Below, in pieces: positions 35,149-44,398 of a stretch of DNA of 64,000 bases (positions are counted from its first letter, which is position 1; the number at the start of each line of letters is the position of its first letter). The stretch is taken from the NCBI GenBank assembly GCA_050485785.1, contig JBJHCA010000004.1, positions 1-64,000 of the forward strand, read 5' to 3'. The stretch comes from JBJHCA01 sp050485785 (lineage in GTDB: Bacteria > Bacteroidota > Bacteroidia > Chitinophagales > Saprospiraceae). The position numbers were made by a program, and so were the translations under genes. The notes beneath the pieces are model-generated. The model searched no databases and was not told the origin of the DNA. It saw only the letters and a program-made list of their open reading frames with translations.

Positions 35149-35742
35149 CTAATTCAGCTTTTTATACCTGGCACGCATGCCTTTTTGCTGCATTCCTCCC
35201 AGCCTCACATCATTGGCAGATACATTTTTCATGGCGGTGTCCAGCATTTTAAGCTGTCCTTTCATATTGGGCTCAGTAATATTCAGCTTCTTCAACTCCC
35301 GGTAGATGCTTTTGGCTTTTTGCTGTTTTCCTTTATTCATGTAAATGCTTACCAGGCTCATCTTAATCATGCCTCGCTCATTATCTGAATTAAGCCCGAC
35401 TTTCTCAGCCTTATGTAAATACTCTTCCCCCTTTTTTACATCATTGCGCTGCATGGCCATAGTGCCTTTCATGATGTAGTAATATGCCTTATTGGTTGAA
35501 TAAAGCCAATTGGGTTTTAATGTAAAATTCAAACGCCGCTCCGCAGCATCAAACTGCTGCTTTTGCACCAGATCGGCGGTGGATTGTACTGTTCCCAGGA
35601 GCAGATAACTCGCCAGCAATACCAGCCCAATCAGAATGATGGGCAATGCATACCAAAATGAAATAGTAACCGACAGAATAAATCCTCCGATCAGGGTCAG
35701 GGCTATTAGTGCCAGCTTAAGATAGATGTGAATCGTAAACAT
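35149..35742 (-). CDS. membrane protein with cytoplasmic tetratricopeptide-like region
   Basis: 197 residues from the ATG at 35742. Two hydrophobic segments near the N-terminus (LKLALIALTLIGGFILSV and YALPIILIGLVLLASYLLL) are followed by a helical, Lys-rich TPR-like region (MAMQRNDVKKGEEYLHKAEKVG; MVSIYMNKGKQQKAKSIYREL) and a basic tail. The open frame goes 21 codons further upstream, but a -7 box (TATCTTTGC) sits inside that extension, which rules it out. Function unknown. Confidence 0.7.
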   Translation of the reverse strand: MFTIHIYLKLALIALTLIGGFILSVTISFWYALPIILIGLVLLASYLLLGTVQSTADLVQKQQFDAAERRLNFTLKPNWLYSTNKAYYYIMKGTMAMQRNDVKKGEEYLHKAEKVGLNSDNERGMIKMSLVSIYMNKGKQQKAKSIYRELKKLNITEPNMKGQLKMLDTAMKNVSANDVRLGGMQQKGMRARYKKLN

Positions 35743-35765
35743 AAATGTGATATCAATAAAGGCCT

Positions 35766-35774
35766 GCAAAGATA
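35766..35774 (-). promoter_or_regulatory. -7 element (TATCTTTGC) that decides the start of the TPR membrane protein
   Basis: Exact TAnnTTTGY on the minus strand, 23 bases before the ATG at 35742. A start further upstream would lie outside the transcript. Confidence 0.55.
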
Positions 35775-36128
35775 CAAAATCAATGACGCAAAAGCATATA
35801 CCCACTACTTATTTTAAGACACTGTTTTGGTTCTCAGTCAATACTTTGCTGACTCTAACTTTACTTCGTAAAGTTGAGTTTTCCGGCTGTGGTTTCTTCT
35901 CAATGTAACAGATATAAAAACACTCTATCAGGCCTGAACTAACCCTCTAAACATTTAACAGTTGCTCGCCGAAAAAACTTACTGCGTACACGTATAGCTA
36001 TCAGCGCCTTGTTGCTTAACAAAATGTTAAAATTAAAGGAAGTGTTAAGACAAACCAATTTCCTGTATCAATATTGCTATCTTTAGGCGTCATTCTTTGT
36101 TGAGAAGCTATCAGATAAATCCGGAACC
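35775..36128. other. divergent intergenic region with a strong hairpin
   Basis: About 354 AT-rich bases between divergent genes. At 35853-35882 CTC-T-AACTTTAC-TTC-GTAAAGTT-GAG-TTTT forms an 11-pair stem with one bulge, followed by four T on the plus strand. No annotated gene ends near it. TATCTTTAG at 36078-36086 is a near-consensus -7 box for the serine hydrolase gene. Confidence 0.45.
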
Positions 36129-37295
36129 GTGCAGAATGTCAACCCTATTCAACGTGTAGCAGGCGCTGTGCTGTTTTTTGTGTTTCTCCTTTTTTTCCCG
36201 GGCTACGTTCCTCCCACTGAAGGTATTGTTAATCTTCATCCGGCTAATACAAACATTGCCGATGTCGATGAAGTATTAGTTTATCCCAATGCCGCTTCTT
36301 TTGACGAATACTTCAGGCGAATGAATCAGGCGGGAAGATTCAGCGGATCATTTCTGCTGGCACACCGGGGAAACATTCTGGCAGAATCTGCTTATGGGTT
36401 TGCTCACAGACATCCCTACACGCCAATAGAACCCAGAACCACAACATTTCAGCTGGCCAGCGTTTCAAAACCACTTGCCTCTATTGCTGTACTGGGGCTT
36501 TATGAGCAAGGGCAGATTGATCTGGACAAAGACCTCAGAGAGTATTGGCCACAGTTTCCTTATGCCGGTATTACACCTATGATGCTGTTGAGCCACCGCA
36601 GTGGCCTGCATGATTACACCTATTTTTCTGAACTGTACTGGGACGGCAGTAAACCACTGAACAATAAGGATGTATTGCAATTACTTGTCGATCATGAACC
36701 CAACATCAATTTCCCTCCCGACAGAAGGCACCACTACAGCAACGTGAACTATGCCTTGCTAGGCTGCCTGGTTGAAAAGGTGACAGGAACACCCTTCCCC
36801 GACTATGTTGAAAAGGCTATTTTCCACCCACTGGGTATCACACAAAGTTATGTGATTAAAGATCACCTCGATCAGCCGGAGTATGCTGCTACAGGGTACA
36901 CAGGATTAACGCGCCCCATGGCCCCCTGGTGGATGGATGCCGTATCAGGCAGCAAAAGTATTTGTATGACGCCCTATGAGCTGTTTTTGGTAGATAATGC
37001 ACTCAGAGATGGCATTTTATTGAAGCCTGAAACCTTTGAAAAGGCCATTTACGGCTGGGGGCAAATGCGGTCAGCCAATGCCGACTACGGCCTGGGCTGG
37101 AGGCTATATGACCACCACGGCATTCAGGTAGTTTACCACACTGGCTGGTGGAGAGGGTTTCGATCGCTCTATCTCAAAATTCCCGAAATTGATGCCACCG
37201 CAATAATTTTCGCCAACACTACTCATGCCAGGCTTTCGGTCAGAGATATGACCGAGCGGATCATCAGAGCTGTGGAAGCCCATCCTGAAAGCTGA
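36129..37295 (+). CDS. serine hydrolase of the beta-lactamase/penicillin-binding (class C) family
   Basis: 388 residues from a GTG. The N-terminal hydrophobic segment (VAGAVLFFVFLLFFPGY) is a signal anchor or signal peptide. Active-site motifs: SxxK in LASVSKPLASIA, YxN in HHYSNVNYALLG and HTG in VVYHTGWWRG. Family members hydrolyse D-amino-acid peptides, esters or beta-lactams. It is 25 bases upstream of a Na+/solute symporter and probably co-transcribed, so it may release a substrate that the symporter imports; this is inference. Confidence 0.85.
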   Translation: MQNVNPIQRVAGAVLFFVFLLFFPGYVPPTEGIVNLHPANTNIADVDEVLVYPNAASFDEYFRRMNQAGRFSGSFLLAHRGNILAESAYGFAHRHPYTPIEPRTTTFQLASVSKPLASIAVLGLYEQGQIDLDKDLREYWPQFPYAGITPMMLLSHRSGLHDYTYFSELYWDGSKPLNNKDVLQLLVDHEPNINFPPDRRHHYSNVNYALLGCLVEKVTGTPFPDYVEKAIFHPLGITQSYVIKDHLDQPEYAATGYTGLTRPMAPWWMDAVSGSKSICMTPYELFLVDNALRDGILLKPETFEKAIYGWGQMRSANADYGLGWRLYDHHGIQVVYHTGWWRGFRSLYLKIPEIDATAIIFANTTHARLSVRDMTERIIRAVEAHPES

Positions 37296-37320
37296 TTTCT
37301 CCGCTTAAAACCAAATCACC

Positions 37321-38745
37321 ATGACGTGGCTGCTAATTTCCTTCACGGGTTATCTGGCAAGCCTTGTTGCTATTGGACTTGTTGCCAGAAAGTTTGCTTC
37401 GGGCAGCATGGGAGCATACTTCATGGGGGCAGGCAAGATCAACCGTTGGGTGGTAGCCATATCATCAGTGGTTTCCGGAAGAAGTGCCTGGTTGTTGCTG
37501 GGATTCACGGGCCTGAGTTATTCCATTGGCTTTAGTGCTGTATGGGCATGTCTAGGATATATTCTGGCGGAACTGTGGATGTTCCTGAAGCTGGCTCCTA
37601 AAGTAAAACAGCATGCACAAAGCCATGACTGCATAACTATCCCCGATCTGTATGCGTCGCGATTTCCCGAAAGAGGCAACACGGTGAGGCTAATCTCCGG
37701 CCTGATCATCCTGATCTTTATGGTCGCTTATGTATCAGCTCAGTTCGTGGCAGGTGGCAAAGCTTTTTCAGCGAGTTTTGAGATAAGTCAGTTTGAAGGC
37801 ATGTTACTGACCATTCTCATAATCATGCTGTACACTTTAGTAGGTGGTTTTCTTGCGGTAAGCATTACCGATGTAGTTCAGGGAGTGTTCATGATACTGG
37901 CATTACTGTTGCTGCCGGTGGTAATTTATTGGAGTGAGCCCCTGTACGATGCATTCATGCTTGAATGGCAATCCAATCCGGGTTTCTTCAGTTTTACGGC
38001 AATCTCAGCCGGCACGATGGTTGGATTTCTGGGTATCGGTCTTGGCTCTCCGGGTAGTCCGCATATTCTGGTTCGCTTCATGTCAATCAAAAACGCTTCT
38101 TCGTTTCGGTTTGTAGCCCTTACGGGAACCCTGGCCAATGTGTTTATGGCTTTGGGAGCCATCACCTGCGGCATGGTTGCCAGATTGGTTTTCCCTGACC
38201 TAACGTCAGTACCGGGGGAAGACCCCGAACAAATATACCCACATCTTGCATCAACCTATCTCCATCCTGCTTTAACAGGCATTATTGTGGCTTCAGTGTT
38301 TGCTGCTATTATGTCCACTGCTGACAGCCAGCTTCTGGTAGGAGCATCCACTGTTGTGCGCGACTTCTATCAGAAACTGCTGGGTAAAGGGAAGCATTTT
38401 GATACCAGGCATTGGGTTAATCTGAGCCGCTTTGCAGTTGTTTTTATGGTAGCGTTGGCCTGGGCTATGGCCGTTTTGGCTGATGAATTGGTCTTTTGGC
38501 TGGTATTGTTTGCCTGGGCCGGATTAGGGGCAAGCATTGGTCCTACTTTAGCAGCCATGTTTTTTTACCGGAGGGTTAATGCCGCGGGTATCATTTTTGG
38601 CCTGATTTCGGGCGCAGTTACTGTATTTGTTTGGAAACTGATCCCCCTGTTCAATGAGTTGATTTACGAGTTGGTTCCTGCATTTGCGGTTGGTCTCCTA
38701 GCCACTTGGCTGGGCTCAGTGCTGAGCAGGAATAACAGCCAATAA
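37321..38745 (+). CDS. sodium:solute symporter (SSS family, PutP-like)
   Basis: 474 residues with about 13 membrane helices. SSS hallmarks are AISSVVSGRSAWLLLGFTG in helix 2, DVVQGVFM, and IMSTADSQLLVGASTVVRDFY in helix 9, whose Ser/Thr pair aligns with the Na2 site of PutP. The closest well-known relative is the proline symporter, but substrate cannot be fixed. It ends at a strong bidirectional hairpin. Confidence 0.88.
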   Translation: MTWLLISFTGYLASLVAIGLVARKFASGSMGAYFMGAGKINRWVVAISSVVSGRSAWLLLGFTGLSYSIGFSAVWACLGYILAELWMFLKLAPKVKQHAQSHDCITIPDLYASRFPERGNTVRLISGLIILIFMVAYVSAQFVAGGKAFSASFEISQFEGMLLTILIIMLYTLVGGFLAVSITDVVQGVFMILALLLLPVVIYWSEPLYDAFMLEWQSNPGFFSFTAISAGTMVGFLGIGLGSPGSPHILVRFMSIKNASSFRFVALTGTLANVFMALGAITCGMVARLVFPDLTSVPGEDPEQIYPHLASTYLHPALTGIIVASVFAAIMSTADSQLLVGASTVVRDFYQKLLGKGKHFDTRHWVNLSRFAVVFMVALAWAMAVLADELVFWLVLFAWAGLGASIGPTLAAMFFYRRVNAAGIIFGLISGAVTVFVWKLIPLFNELIYELVPAFAVGLLATWLGSVLSRNNSQ

Positions 38746-38748
38746 AAT

Positions 38749-38779
38749 CGGGCAGTATACTCATTCAGCATACTGCCCG
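38749..38779. terminator. bidirectional terminator hairpin
   Basis: CGGGCAGTAT-N11-ATACTGCCCG forms a perfect 10-base-pair stem between convergent genes. On the minus strand it is followed by ATTTTATT, so it is best suited to end the beta-helix lipoprotein transcript, and it can also stop read-through from the symporter. Confidence 0.75.
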
Positions 38780-38807
38780 ACAGGGTTACCTTAACCCAAA
38801 CAAAAAG

Positions 38808-39983
38808 TTATTCACAAATATCATCCATAGTATTACCCGTAAAGTCATTGGTGCCTTCATCAATCAGGTTGGCATTATTGCCGAAGCAGATACCGTGATT
38901 CCCACTGTAGTTAAAACTGCTGTTCCCAATGGTGAGCATGGAGCTTCCGTCAACATATACCATGGCATTTCTAAATGTGCTTCCACCACCGTAACTGACG
39001 TCAACATACCGAAACTGATTCTGTGGATTGTTGGAGTTGTTAAACCGGATAAAGTCGAAAAATCCGGTGGTTTCCACTAAACCTAGTATGGTTATACGGT
39101 CACCGACAGTACCCGTCGCATTCAGTGAGCCTCCACTGTTTACCGTAATTCGGGCTGCCTGAGCCATAAGCAGGGTAACACCGGGTTCTATCGTCATATC
39201 GGCATTGATTCCCGGGCCGCCGTCGAGTAATATCGGCCCTTGCAGTTTGCGCAGCGAGAAAGGAACATCCTCATTGGCACCACTCACGTAAATCATATCG
39301 TATGTATTGGAACCGGTAAAAATAGTTTCAAAGTCAATTTGACCGGCCTGTGAAAGGCTGCGAAGATGCAGAGGATAAAGCCCGCATCCGTCAATAACAT
39401 TGTTCGAAAACTCCGGCAACCTGGCACTGGCACCTTCCAGGTAGATTCCGTTCCGTGCGCTGTTGCTTATTGTGGAATGCTGTATTTTCACCTGCGAGCT
39501 GCCCGAAACTACCACCATAGCTTCTCTAAAGGTTGTACCACCTCCGTCGGAAATTTTGGTGTAAATCAGGCTGTTGTTCGGGTTATTCGAGTTGTTAAAG
39601 CGAACAAAATCCCAGTATCCCTCCACCCGCTGACTGCCAAATATTTGAATGGGCATATCCTCCTCTCCAACAGCAGACAGCGATCCCATGCTGTTGACAT
39701 TGATTCGAACCCCGGGAGTCATCTCGATATTGACACCGGGCATTATTTCAAGTGCTGCATCAATATTTAATGTGCCGGTCACAATGTAATCCACCGCATT
39801 GGGATTACTGTATATATTCTCCAGCACCCTGGGTGTATTAATGGTTCCACTAAGTTCCTGAGGTTCGCCTGTTGGTGGCAGGTCAGGAAAATCGTCGTCG
39901 TCGGGATTACAGGCATTGAAACTGAAAACAAACAGGGTAAGCAGTGAAAAAATGAGAAACTGCTGAAAATACTTAAACATCAT
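38808..39983 (-). CDS. right-handed beta-helix lipoprotein with internal duplication
   Basis: About 391 residues from one of two adjacent ATGs (39983, 39980). The signal peptide ends in a lipobox (VFSFNAC), then an acidic spacer (NPDDDDFPDLPP). The rest is two copies of a 150-residue unit. Both contain an IEPGV/IMPGV strand, a RFNNSNNP loop and a GGG[TS]TFR[EN]AMV turn, so they arose by duplication. The fold resembles pectate-lyase-like or polymorphic outer membrane repeats, but no catalytic residues are evident. It is probably a surface-exposed lipoprotein of unknown binding target. Confidence 0.75.
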   Translation of the reverse strand: MMFKYFQQFLIFSLLTLFVFSFNACNPDDDDFPDLPPTGEPQELSGTINTPRVLENIYSNPNAVDYIVTGTLNIDAALEIMPGVNIEMTPGVRINVNSMGSLSAVGEEDMPIQIFGSQRVEGYWDFVRFNNSNNPNNSLIYTKISDGGGTTFREAMVVVSGSSQVKIQHSTISNSARNGIYLEGASARLPEFSNNVIDGCGLYPLHLRSLSQAGQIDFETIFTGSNTYDMIYVSGANEDVPFSLRKLQGPILLDGGPGINADMTIEPGVTLLMAQAARITVNSGGSLNATGTVGDRITILGLVETTGFFDFIRFNNSNNPQNQFRYVDVSYGGGSTFRNAMVYVDGSSMLTIGNSSFNYSGNHGICFGNNANLIDEGTNDFTGNTMDDICE

Positions 39984-40284
39984 TGATTCCGAGTTTTGGT
40001 TAAACTTATGCAATAGTCAAGGTTCTAAACGGCCGTTGGGTTTAAAAAAGTGCCGGGTTTGTTGCCTTCGTTTTTCCGTGCAGGGCTGTAAAAGTAAAAT
40101 TCAGCGGACAATGGACTCTTTGTGAGCGCTTTTGTTGTCTTGTTTTTTTTGAGATAACTTTTTTTTGATCCGGGATGGCCTGTAGGTTGCGCATCCCGCT
40201 TGGTGAAGGGAATCGTTACCATCCCCGTCTATTGTAATCAGCAAGCAGCATTGGGGCTGCACCGGTCATAAAATCTCAAACCTG
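39984..40284. other. intergenic region upstream of the beta-helix lipoprotein
   Basis: About 300 bases, T-rich in the middle. GATAACTTTTTTT at 40152-40164, after a T8-G run, is a very diverged version of the interspersed motif. Short open frames here have no protein features. No clear promoter was found. Confidence 0.35.
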
Positions 40285-41589
40285 TTAATTATCGTGTGGC
40301 CTGCCCTGAACCTCTCCCCTTCTATACGCTTCTTCATAGGATTCTGAAGCTTCAATCTCGGCTTCTATGATATCACTGCCAAAATAATTGGCGAGATCGG
40401 GCTGTCCTGCATCTACCCAGGCGGTAAACCATGCAGAGGCAATGTTGCGAACCGAGGCGCGCATTTGCTCTTCCACCATGCCGTTCATCCGGTCGTGATA
40501 TGCTCTGGCAAATGCTTCACACTGGGTGCGAACTGTGATAAAGTTCCTTTCTTCGTAACAATATTGAAGGTCTTCAGGAAACTGCCTTCGCAAATCTGCT
40601 TCAATAAGCAAAACGGAATCCACTAAACTGTGGCTCTTCAAAATGATATTCCAATAGTGCTCCTGCTTGTTCTCTATGTATTCGGCTTTACCTACAAAAA
40701 AATCATAATCCCTGGCAAACAACTCAGGTAAGCGGCTTTCCCAAAATGCATGTATCCCTACCTGGTTGGTTAGCTGCCCATTGTAATTAAGTGTAGTGTG
40801 CAAAGGAACATGGGCATCGCCGATATAATGGCCCATATCAGTCGCAAACCGGAGTATCCGCCTGATATCCCTTCGCCTGAATGCCCGGGTCAGATCAGCC
40901 TGCATCCGCTCAAGATGCCAGGGAAGAATGCCCATTGGGCTGATCTTATTGTCGATATATACTGCTGCAACCTGCCTTCTGGGAGTGTGGTTTGCAAACA
41001 CATGCAGAAAGCTTTCCGGTTCTGCCTGCCATTCTATGCTGTGAAAACGATCTTCAACATACTTCCTGAAAAAGTCCTCGTAAGCTCCGCGATTGACGTA
41101 AACTGTGTCAGTGCCAAACAACCGGTAAACCTGCCTGCCTGTAATCATAACGTCATAATCGAGATAGTGCAGATTGTTATATCCCCCCAGTTCAAATGTA
41201 TCTCCTCGCGTATCAATTACCAGGATAGGGTTGATTTTACCCAGTGCCATACTCCAGTTACGGGGCAGATCATCAAACGGATAGGTTCCATATACATCAA
41301 TGTCTATGTAATGGCGGGGGCCTTCATACCGGGTGGCATACCTCCGCTTGTCGGCATCTACCGCATGTTCAGTCACAAACTCAATATGGGACTTAAAAAA
41401 AGCAATGAGTTCCGGGGGCAGTGTAAACACGGCCATTCTGTTGATCCTCCGATGGCCAAAAAAGCCCCAGTCATCATCACACGTCGAATTACTTGCACCA
41501 TATCCAGCGCTGACATCCTGGTACAATAACAACATCGCTGCCAATAAAATGAAAACAGAGTACTTACCCGGTTGCATAGGCTTGATCAT
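40285..41589 (-). CDS. exported zinc-dependent phospholipase C / S1-P1 nuclease-fold protein
   Basis: 434 residues with an N-terminal signal peptide (YSVFILLAAMLLLYQDVSAG). Metal-binding positions of the trinuclear zinc fold can be placed at WGFFGHRRINR, HYIDIDVYG and MGHYIGDAHVPLHTT...NQVGIHAFWES. This fold covers phospholipase C and S1/P1 nucleases; the substrate is not clear. The N-terminal Trp ligand would be freed only if cleavage occurred just before WGFF, whereas here 12 extra residues lie between. It ends the minus-strand run after DUF4340 (three bases apart). Confidence 0.72.
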   Translation of the reverse strand: MIKPMQPGKYSVFILLAAMLLLYQDVSAGYGASNSTCDDDWGFFGHRRINRMAVFTLPPELIAFFKSHIEFVTEHAVDADKRRYATRYEGPRHYIDIDVYGTYPFDDLPRNWSMALGKINPILVIDTRGDTFELGGYNNLHYLDYDVMITGRQVYRLFGTDTVYVNRGAYEDFFRKYVEDRFHSIEWQAEPESFLHVFANHTPRRQVAAVYIDNKISPMGILPWHLERMQADLTRAFRRRDIRRILRFATDMGHYIGDAHVPLHTTLNYNGQLTNQVGIHAFWESRLPELFARDYDFFVGKAEYIENKQEHYWNIILKSHSLVDSVLLIEADLRRQFPEDLQYCYEERNFITVRTQCEAFARAYHDRMNGMVEEQMRASVRNIASAWFTAWVDAGQPDLANYFGSDIIEAEIEASESYEEAYRRGEVQGRPHDN

Positions 41590-41592
41590 TGA

Positions 41593-42651
41593 TTAAAAAC
41601 CGACCCGGGGATTGTCGTCAAAAAAGAATGTATATCCCCAAAGTAAATCGCCAACCACCCTGTGCTGACTGATCATAAAGTCAACTTTTTCGTCATTGAT
41701 GTTCCGCAGTGTGTAATACCTGCTCACCTCCTGTTCGCGAAGCACATACTGGGTTTCCGGTGTAATTTCCCGCCCGGTGGTAGTGCCGATGTAATCATAC
41801 AGCACCACACTCCGCACTTCTCCTGTTGTTTCCGTTGTCTGGATAATGGCAAAAGGTACCAGATTGAGTATGCTGTCCCGCTGTTGATGTCGGTTAATAT
41901 AATCCTCAGCCAGTTTTCGCTCGTATCCCATGAGGTAGGCATTCACTTTGGCTTTGGATAAAGGACGGTCGGTTATGGGTGGCACAAGGTCTGAAAATGG
42001 TCTGACTTGCCATTCACCCTGTTCGCTTTTCAGCATACGGAATGAATGCCCCTGCTGACGGGGATACTCTACACTTACTGAAGTCAGGTTTGCCGGTTTT
42101 ACTGAAAATAATGTCCTGTCGCGCCAATCATCAGTTTCAAGCATAAATCGCGTACCGATGTTGCCTTTAAAAGCACCAAGCTCAGCAACGTACGGCATAT
42201 TGGCACCTTCCAGCATCATATTGGTGCCTTCACCGTCTGCAGCAGTGCCTCCAATATAAAATGCCTTCATTAACTCATCCTCCTGATCATACACTTCCAC
42301 TTTGATACCCCGGGTGGCAATCTGGCTCACAATATTGGGCACCGCTGCATTGGGCGGCGTATACCTGACCTTGACATCTCTAAGTGCTTCCAGTACCAGG
42401 TTTACGGCACTTTGCCGGGCTCTGTAACGGTTGTTGACCTTCCAGTGATCTCCGGATCGGGTTAAGGTAATTTCTTTACCTGTACGGTCAGCAATAAATA
42501 TCATACCTATGTCCCGGGTATTTTTCACTGCAAACTGGTTTTCAATATCACTGATCGTATCCAGTGATTCCTGTTTTTGATTGTAAAACCAAAAGGTAAA
42601 CAATGAAACAAGAATCAAGATAACGAGCATCAAAAGTGTGCGGAGATTCAT
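41593..42651 (-). CDS. DUF4340 protein of a GldG-type ABC system
   Basis: 352 residues. One N-terminal membrane helix (LLMLVILILVSLFTFWFY) is followed by the DUF4340 beta-rich periplasmic repeats (GKEITLTRSGDHWKVNNRYRA, and a second related segment around SVSVEYPRQQGHSFRML). Proteins of this family are encoded with ABC-type permeases and GldG-like proteins in many phyla. It lies 25 bases after gldG. Its presence shows that this locus has the general layout ATPase, permease, GldG, DUF4340. Confidence 0.8.
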   Translation of the reverse strand: MNLRTLLMLVILILVSLFTFWFYNQKQESLDTISDIENQFAVKNTRDIGMIFIADRTGKEITLTRSGDHWKVNNRYRARQSAVNLVLEALRDVKVRYTPPNAAVPNIVSQIATRGIKVEVYDQEDELMKAFYIGGTAADGEGTNMMLEGANMPYVAELGAFKGNIGTRFMLETDDWRDRTLFSVKPANLTSVSVEYPRQQGHSFRMLKSEQGEWQVRPFSDLVPPITDRPLSKAKVNAYLMGYERKLAEDYINRHQQRDSILNLVPFAIIQTTETTGEVRSVVLYDYIGTTTGREITPETQYVLREQEVSRYYTLRNINDEKVDFMISQHRVVGDLLWGYTFFFDDNPRVGF

Positions 42652-42676
42652 AAGGCTGAATTTTCAATCAATAAAT

Positions 42677-44395
42677 TTAGGCAGCAAATCGTCTGCGGCG
42701 AATAAAATTGTACACGAGACCAAACACTGCAAGAAATGCCAGAGGAATGCCAAAGTTGATCAGCTGCCACCTGGTTCTTTGCTCTCTTGCCAGGTTTCTG
42801 TCAAGAAGCCGGAGCTTTATCTCCTTTCTGCGGGCCTCCATCACTCCTCTTTCGTCCAGCATATAATCAATGGCATTAATGATGAAATCTCTGTTGGCAA
42901 ACTGATAATTCATGTACTCATTATATCCCATTGGCAGTATTCTTTGTTCCGAATGCCTTATCGCACTCTTGGCAAAATCACCGTCCGAAATTACCAGTAT
43001 GCTGGTAGGCTCACTTTCTTCACGGAATGTTTGTCCCAACTCATCAAGCATGCTTTTCATCTCTTCGGTCACCCGATTGGCAAACAACGATGGAAATGTT
43101 CCTTCCAGCAAAACTGCCATGACTTCGTGAGGTCTGTTGTAACGTGAAGGGTCCTGTGGAGTCCGTAAAATGCTGAAATCAAGAGTAAGGGGAGCATACT
43201 GCAGTCTGCTGTAACGCGATGAAGTAAGCAGTATGGTCTTATCTACCGGTGTGCGGGTCATAATGGTATCAATGGAAGCAGGAAACCGCATGTCAATCCG
43301 GTCAAGGTTCTTAACAATGGGATGGTCAGTTCGCGGAATAACAAGAGGGTGATACGGATAGTCGAGCAATTCTATGTGAGGTGCTCCACCAACCATACCC
43401 ACAACCTGAGGTATCCGTGAACATTCAAGATCGAGAATTACGTTGCTGTTTATCCTGGCACCATACCTGAACAACATGTCGTCCAGGTTGAGCTGATAAG
43501 GCCGGGGAACATACAGGTCTTTGTTTCTGAGGCTGTCAAGGCTTACATCCAGAGGATTTATCATAAAAATGACCTTGCCCCCATTCATAATGTATTGATC
43601 GAGGATAAACTTGTGCTTTTCACTGAACGGCCTTTGTGGTCGTGCAATAATGGCCATATCAATAATGGGCCTGATTTCCGTGACGCTGTCAAGATGCAGA
43701 CGGTTGATGTTGTAATGCTGGCGAATGGATTGCTGAAAGTCCTGCGTTTCAAATTCATGGAGCTCCCCGTTGCCTTCAATGAGCACTATGTTGGGTTTAA
43801 ATGGAGTTCTGAGCCGTACCAGTGCCTGGGCAAACTTGTATTCAAGCAGGTTAATGCTGTTGTTCAAAACAACTTCCTGTGGCGTGCCCGGCACCTGATT
43901 CTCAAGCAGATTGATCGGGAATCTTCTCCCTTTATAAAAAACCATGGCCGATGGAAAAATGATCATTTCCGACCGCCTGTCGGCATCAACGGTCTGCAGA
44001 TTGACCGGGAAAATTCCCTGCTCACCCAAACGCTGAACTCTTTCATTGATGCTTTGGGTTGACCCTTCCAAAGGATCTTCGAACCGAAAATTGATATTGG
44101 AGTTCAGGCTGCGAAATTCCCTTAAAAGATCAACTGTAGATTGCCTCAATCGTCTGAATCCGCCGGGCAGATCGCCTTCCAGATAAACCGTAATGGATAC
44201 AATGTCGTCAACATCATCAATCAGTTCACGTGATGCAGGGGTTAACGTAAAGCGTTTGTCCTCGGTAAGGTCAATATGTGAATATTCAAGGTTGGCCAGT
44301 ATGTTGACCACTACCAGAATGGCTATAAGAATACCCAGCTGTATAAATGCCTGAGTACGCTCTGAACGTTTCTTATCCGAACTGTTTTGGGTCAT
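42677..44395 (-). CDS. gldG: gliding-motility ABC transporter substrate-binding component GldG
   Basis: 572 residues. An N-terminal helix (FIQLGILIAILVVVNILA) is followed by the SHIDLTEDKRFTLTPASRELI segment typical of GldG, a large periplasmic domain, and a C-terminal helix (WQLINFGIPLAFLAVFGLVYNFI) with a basic end (RRRRFAA). GldG pairs with GldF and GldA; in F. johnsoniae all three are needed for gliding. It begins three bases after gldF. Confidence 0.9.
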   Translation of the reverse strand: MTQNSSDKKRSERTQAFIQLGILIAILVVVNILANLEYSHIDLTEDKRFTLTPASRELIDDVDDIVSITVYLEGDLPGGFRRLRQSTVDLLREFRSLNSNINFRFEDPLEGSTQSINERVQRLGEQGIFPVNLQTVDADRRSEMIIFPSAMVFYKGRRFPINLLENQVPGTPQEVVLNNSINLLEYKFAQALVRLRTPFKPNIVLIEGNGELHEFETQDFQQSIRQHYNINRLHLDSVTEIRPIIDMAIIARPQRPFSEKHKFILDQYIMNGGKVIFMINPLDVSLDSLRNKDLYVPRPYQLNLDDMLFRYGARINSNVILDLECSRIPQVVGMVGGAPHIELLDYPYHPLVIPRTDHPIVKNLDRIDMRFPASIDTIMTRTPVDKTILLTSSRYSRLQYAPLTLDFSILRTPQDPSRYNRPHEVMAVLLEGTFPSLFANRVTEEMKSMLDELGQTFREESEPTSILVISDGDFAKSAIRHSEQRILPMGYNEYMNYQFANRDFIINAIDYMLDERGVMEARRKEIKLRLLDRNLAREQRTRWQLINFGIPLAFLAVFGLVYNFIRRRRFAA

Positions 44396-44398
44396 GGA

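Noticed and set aside
40798..41529. A 243-codon open frame antisense to the phospholipase C-like gene
   Set aside because: The sense frame has a signal peptide and metal-binding motifs; the antisense one has none.
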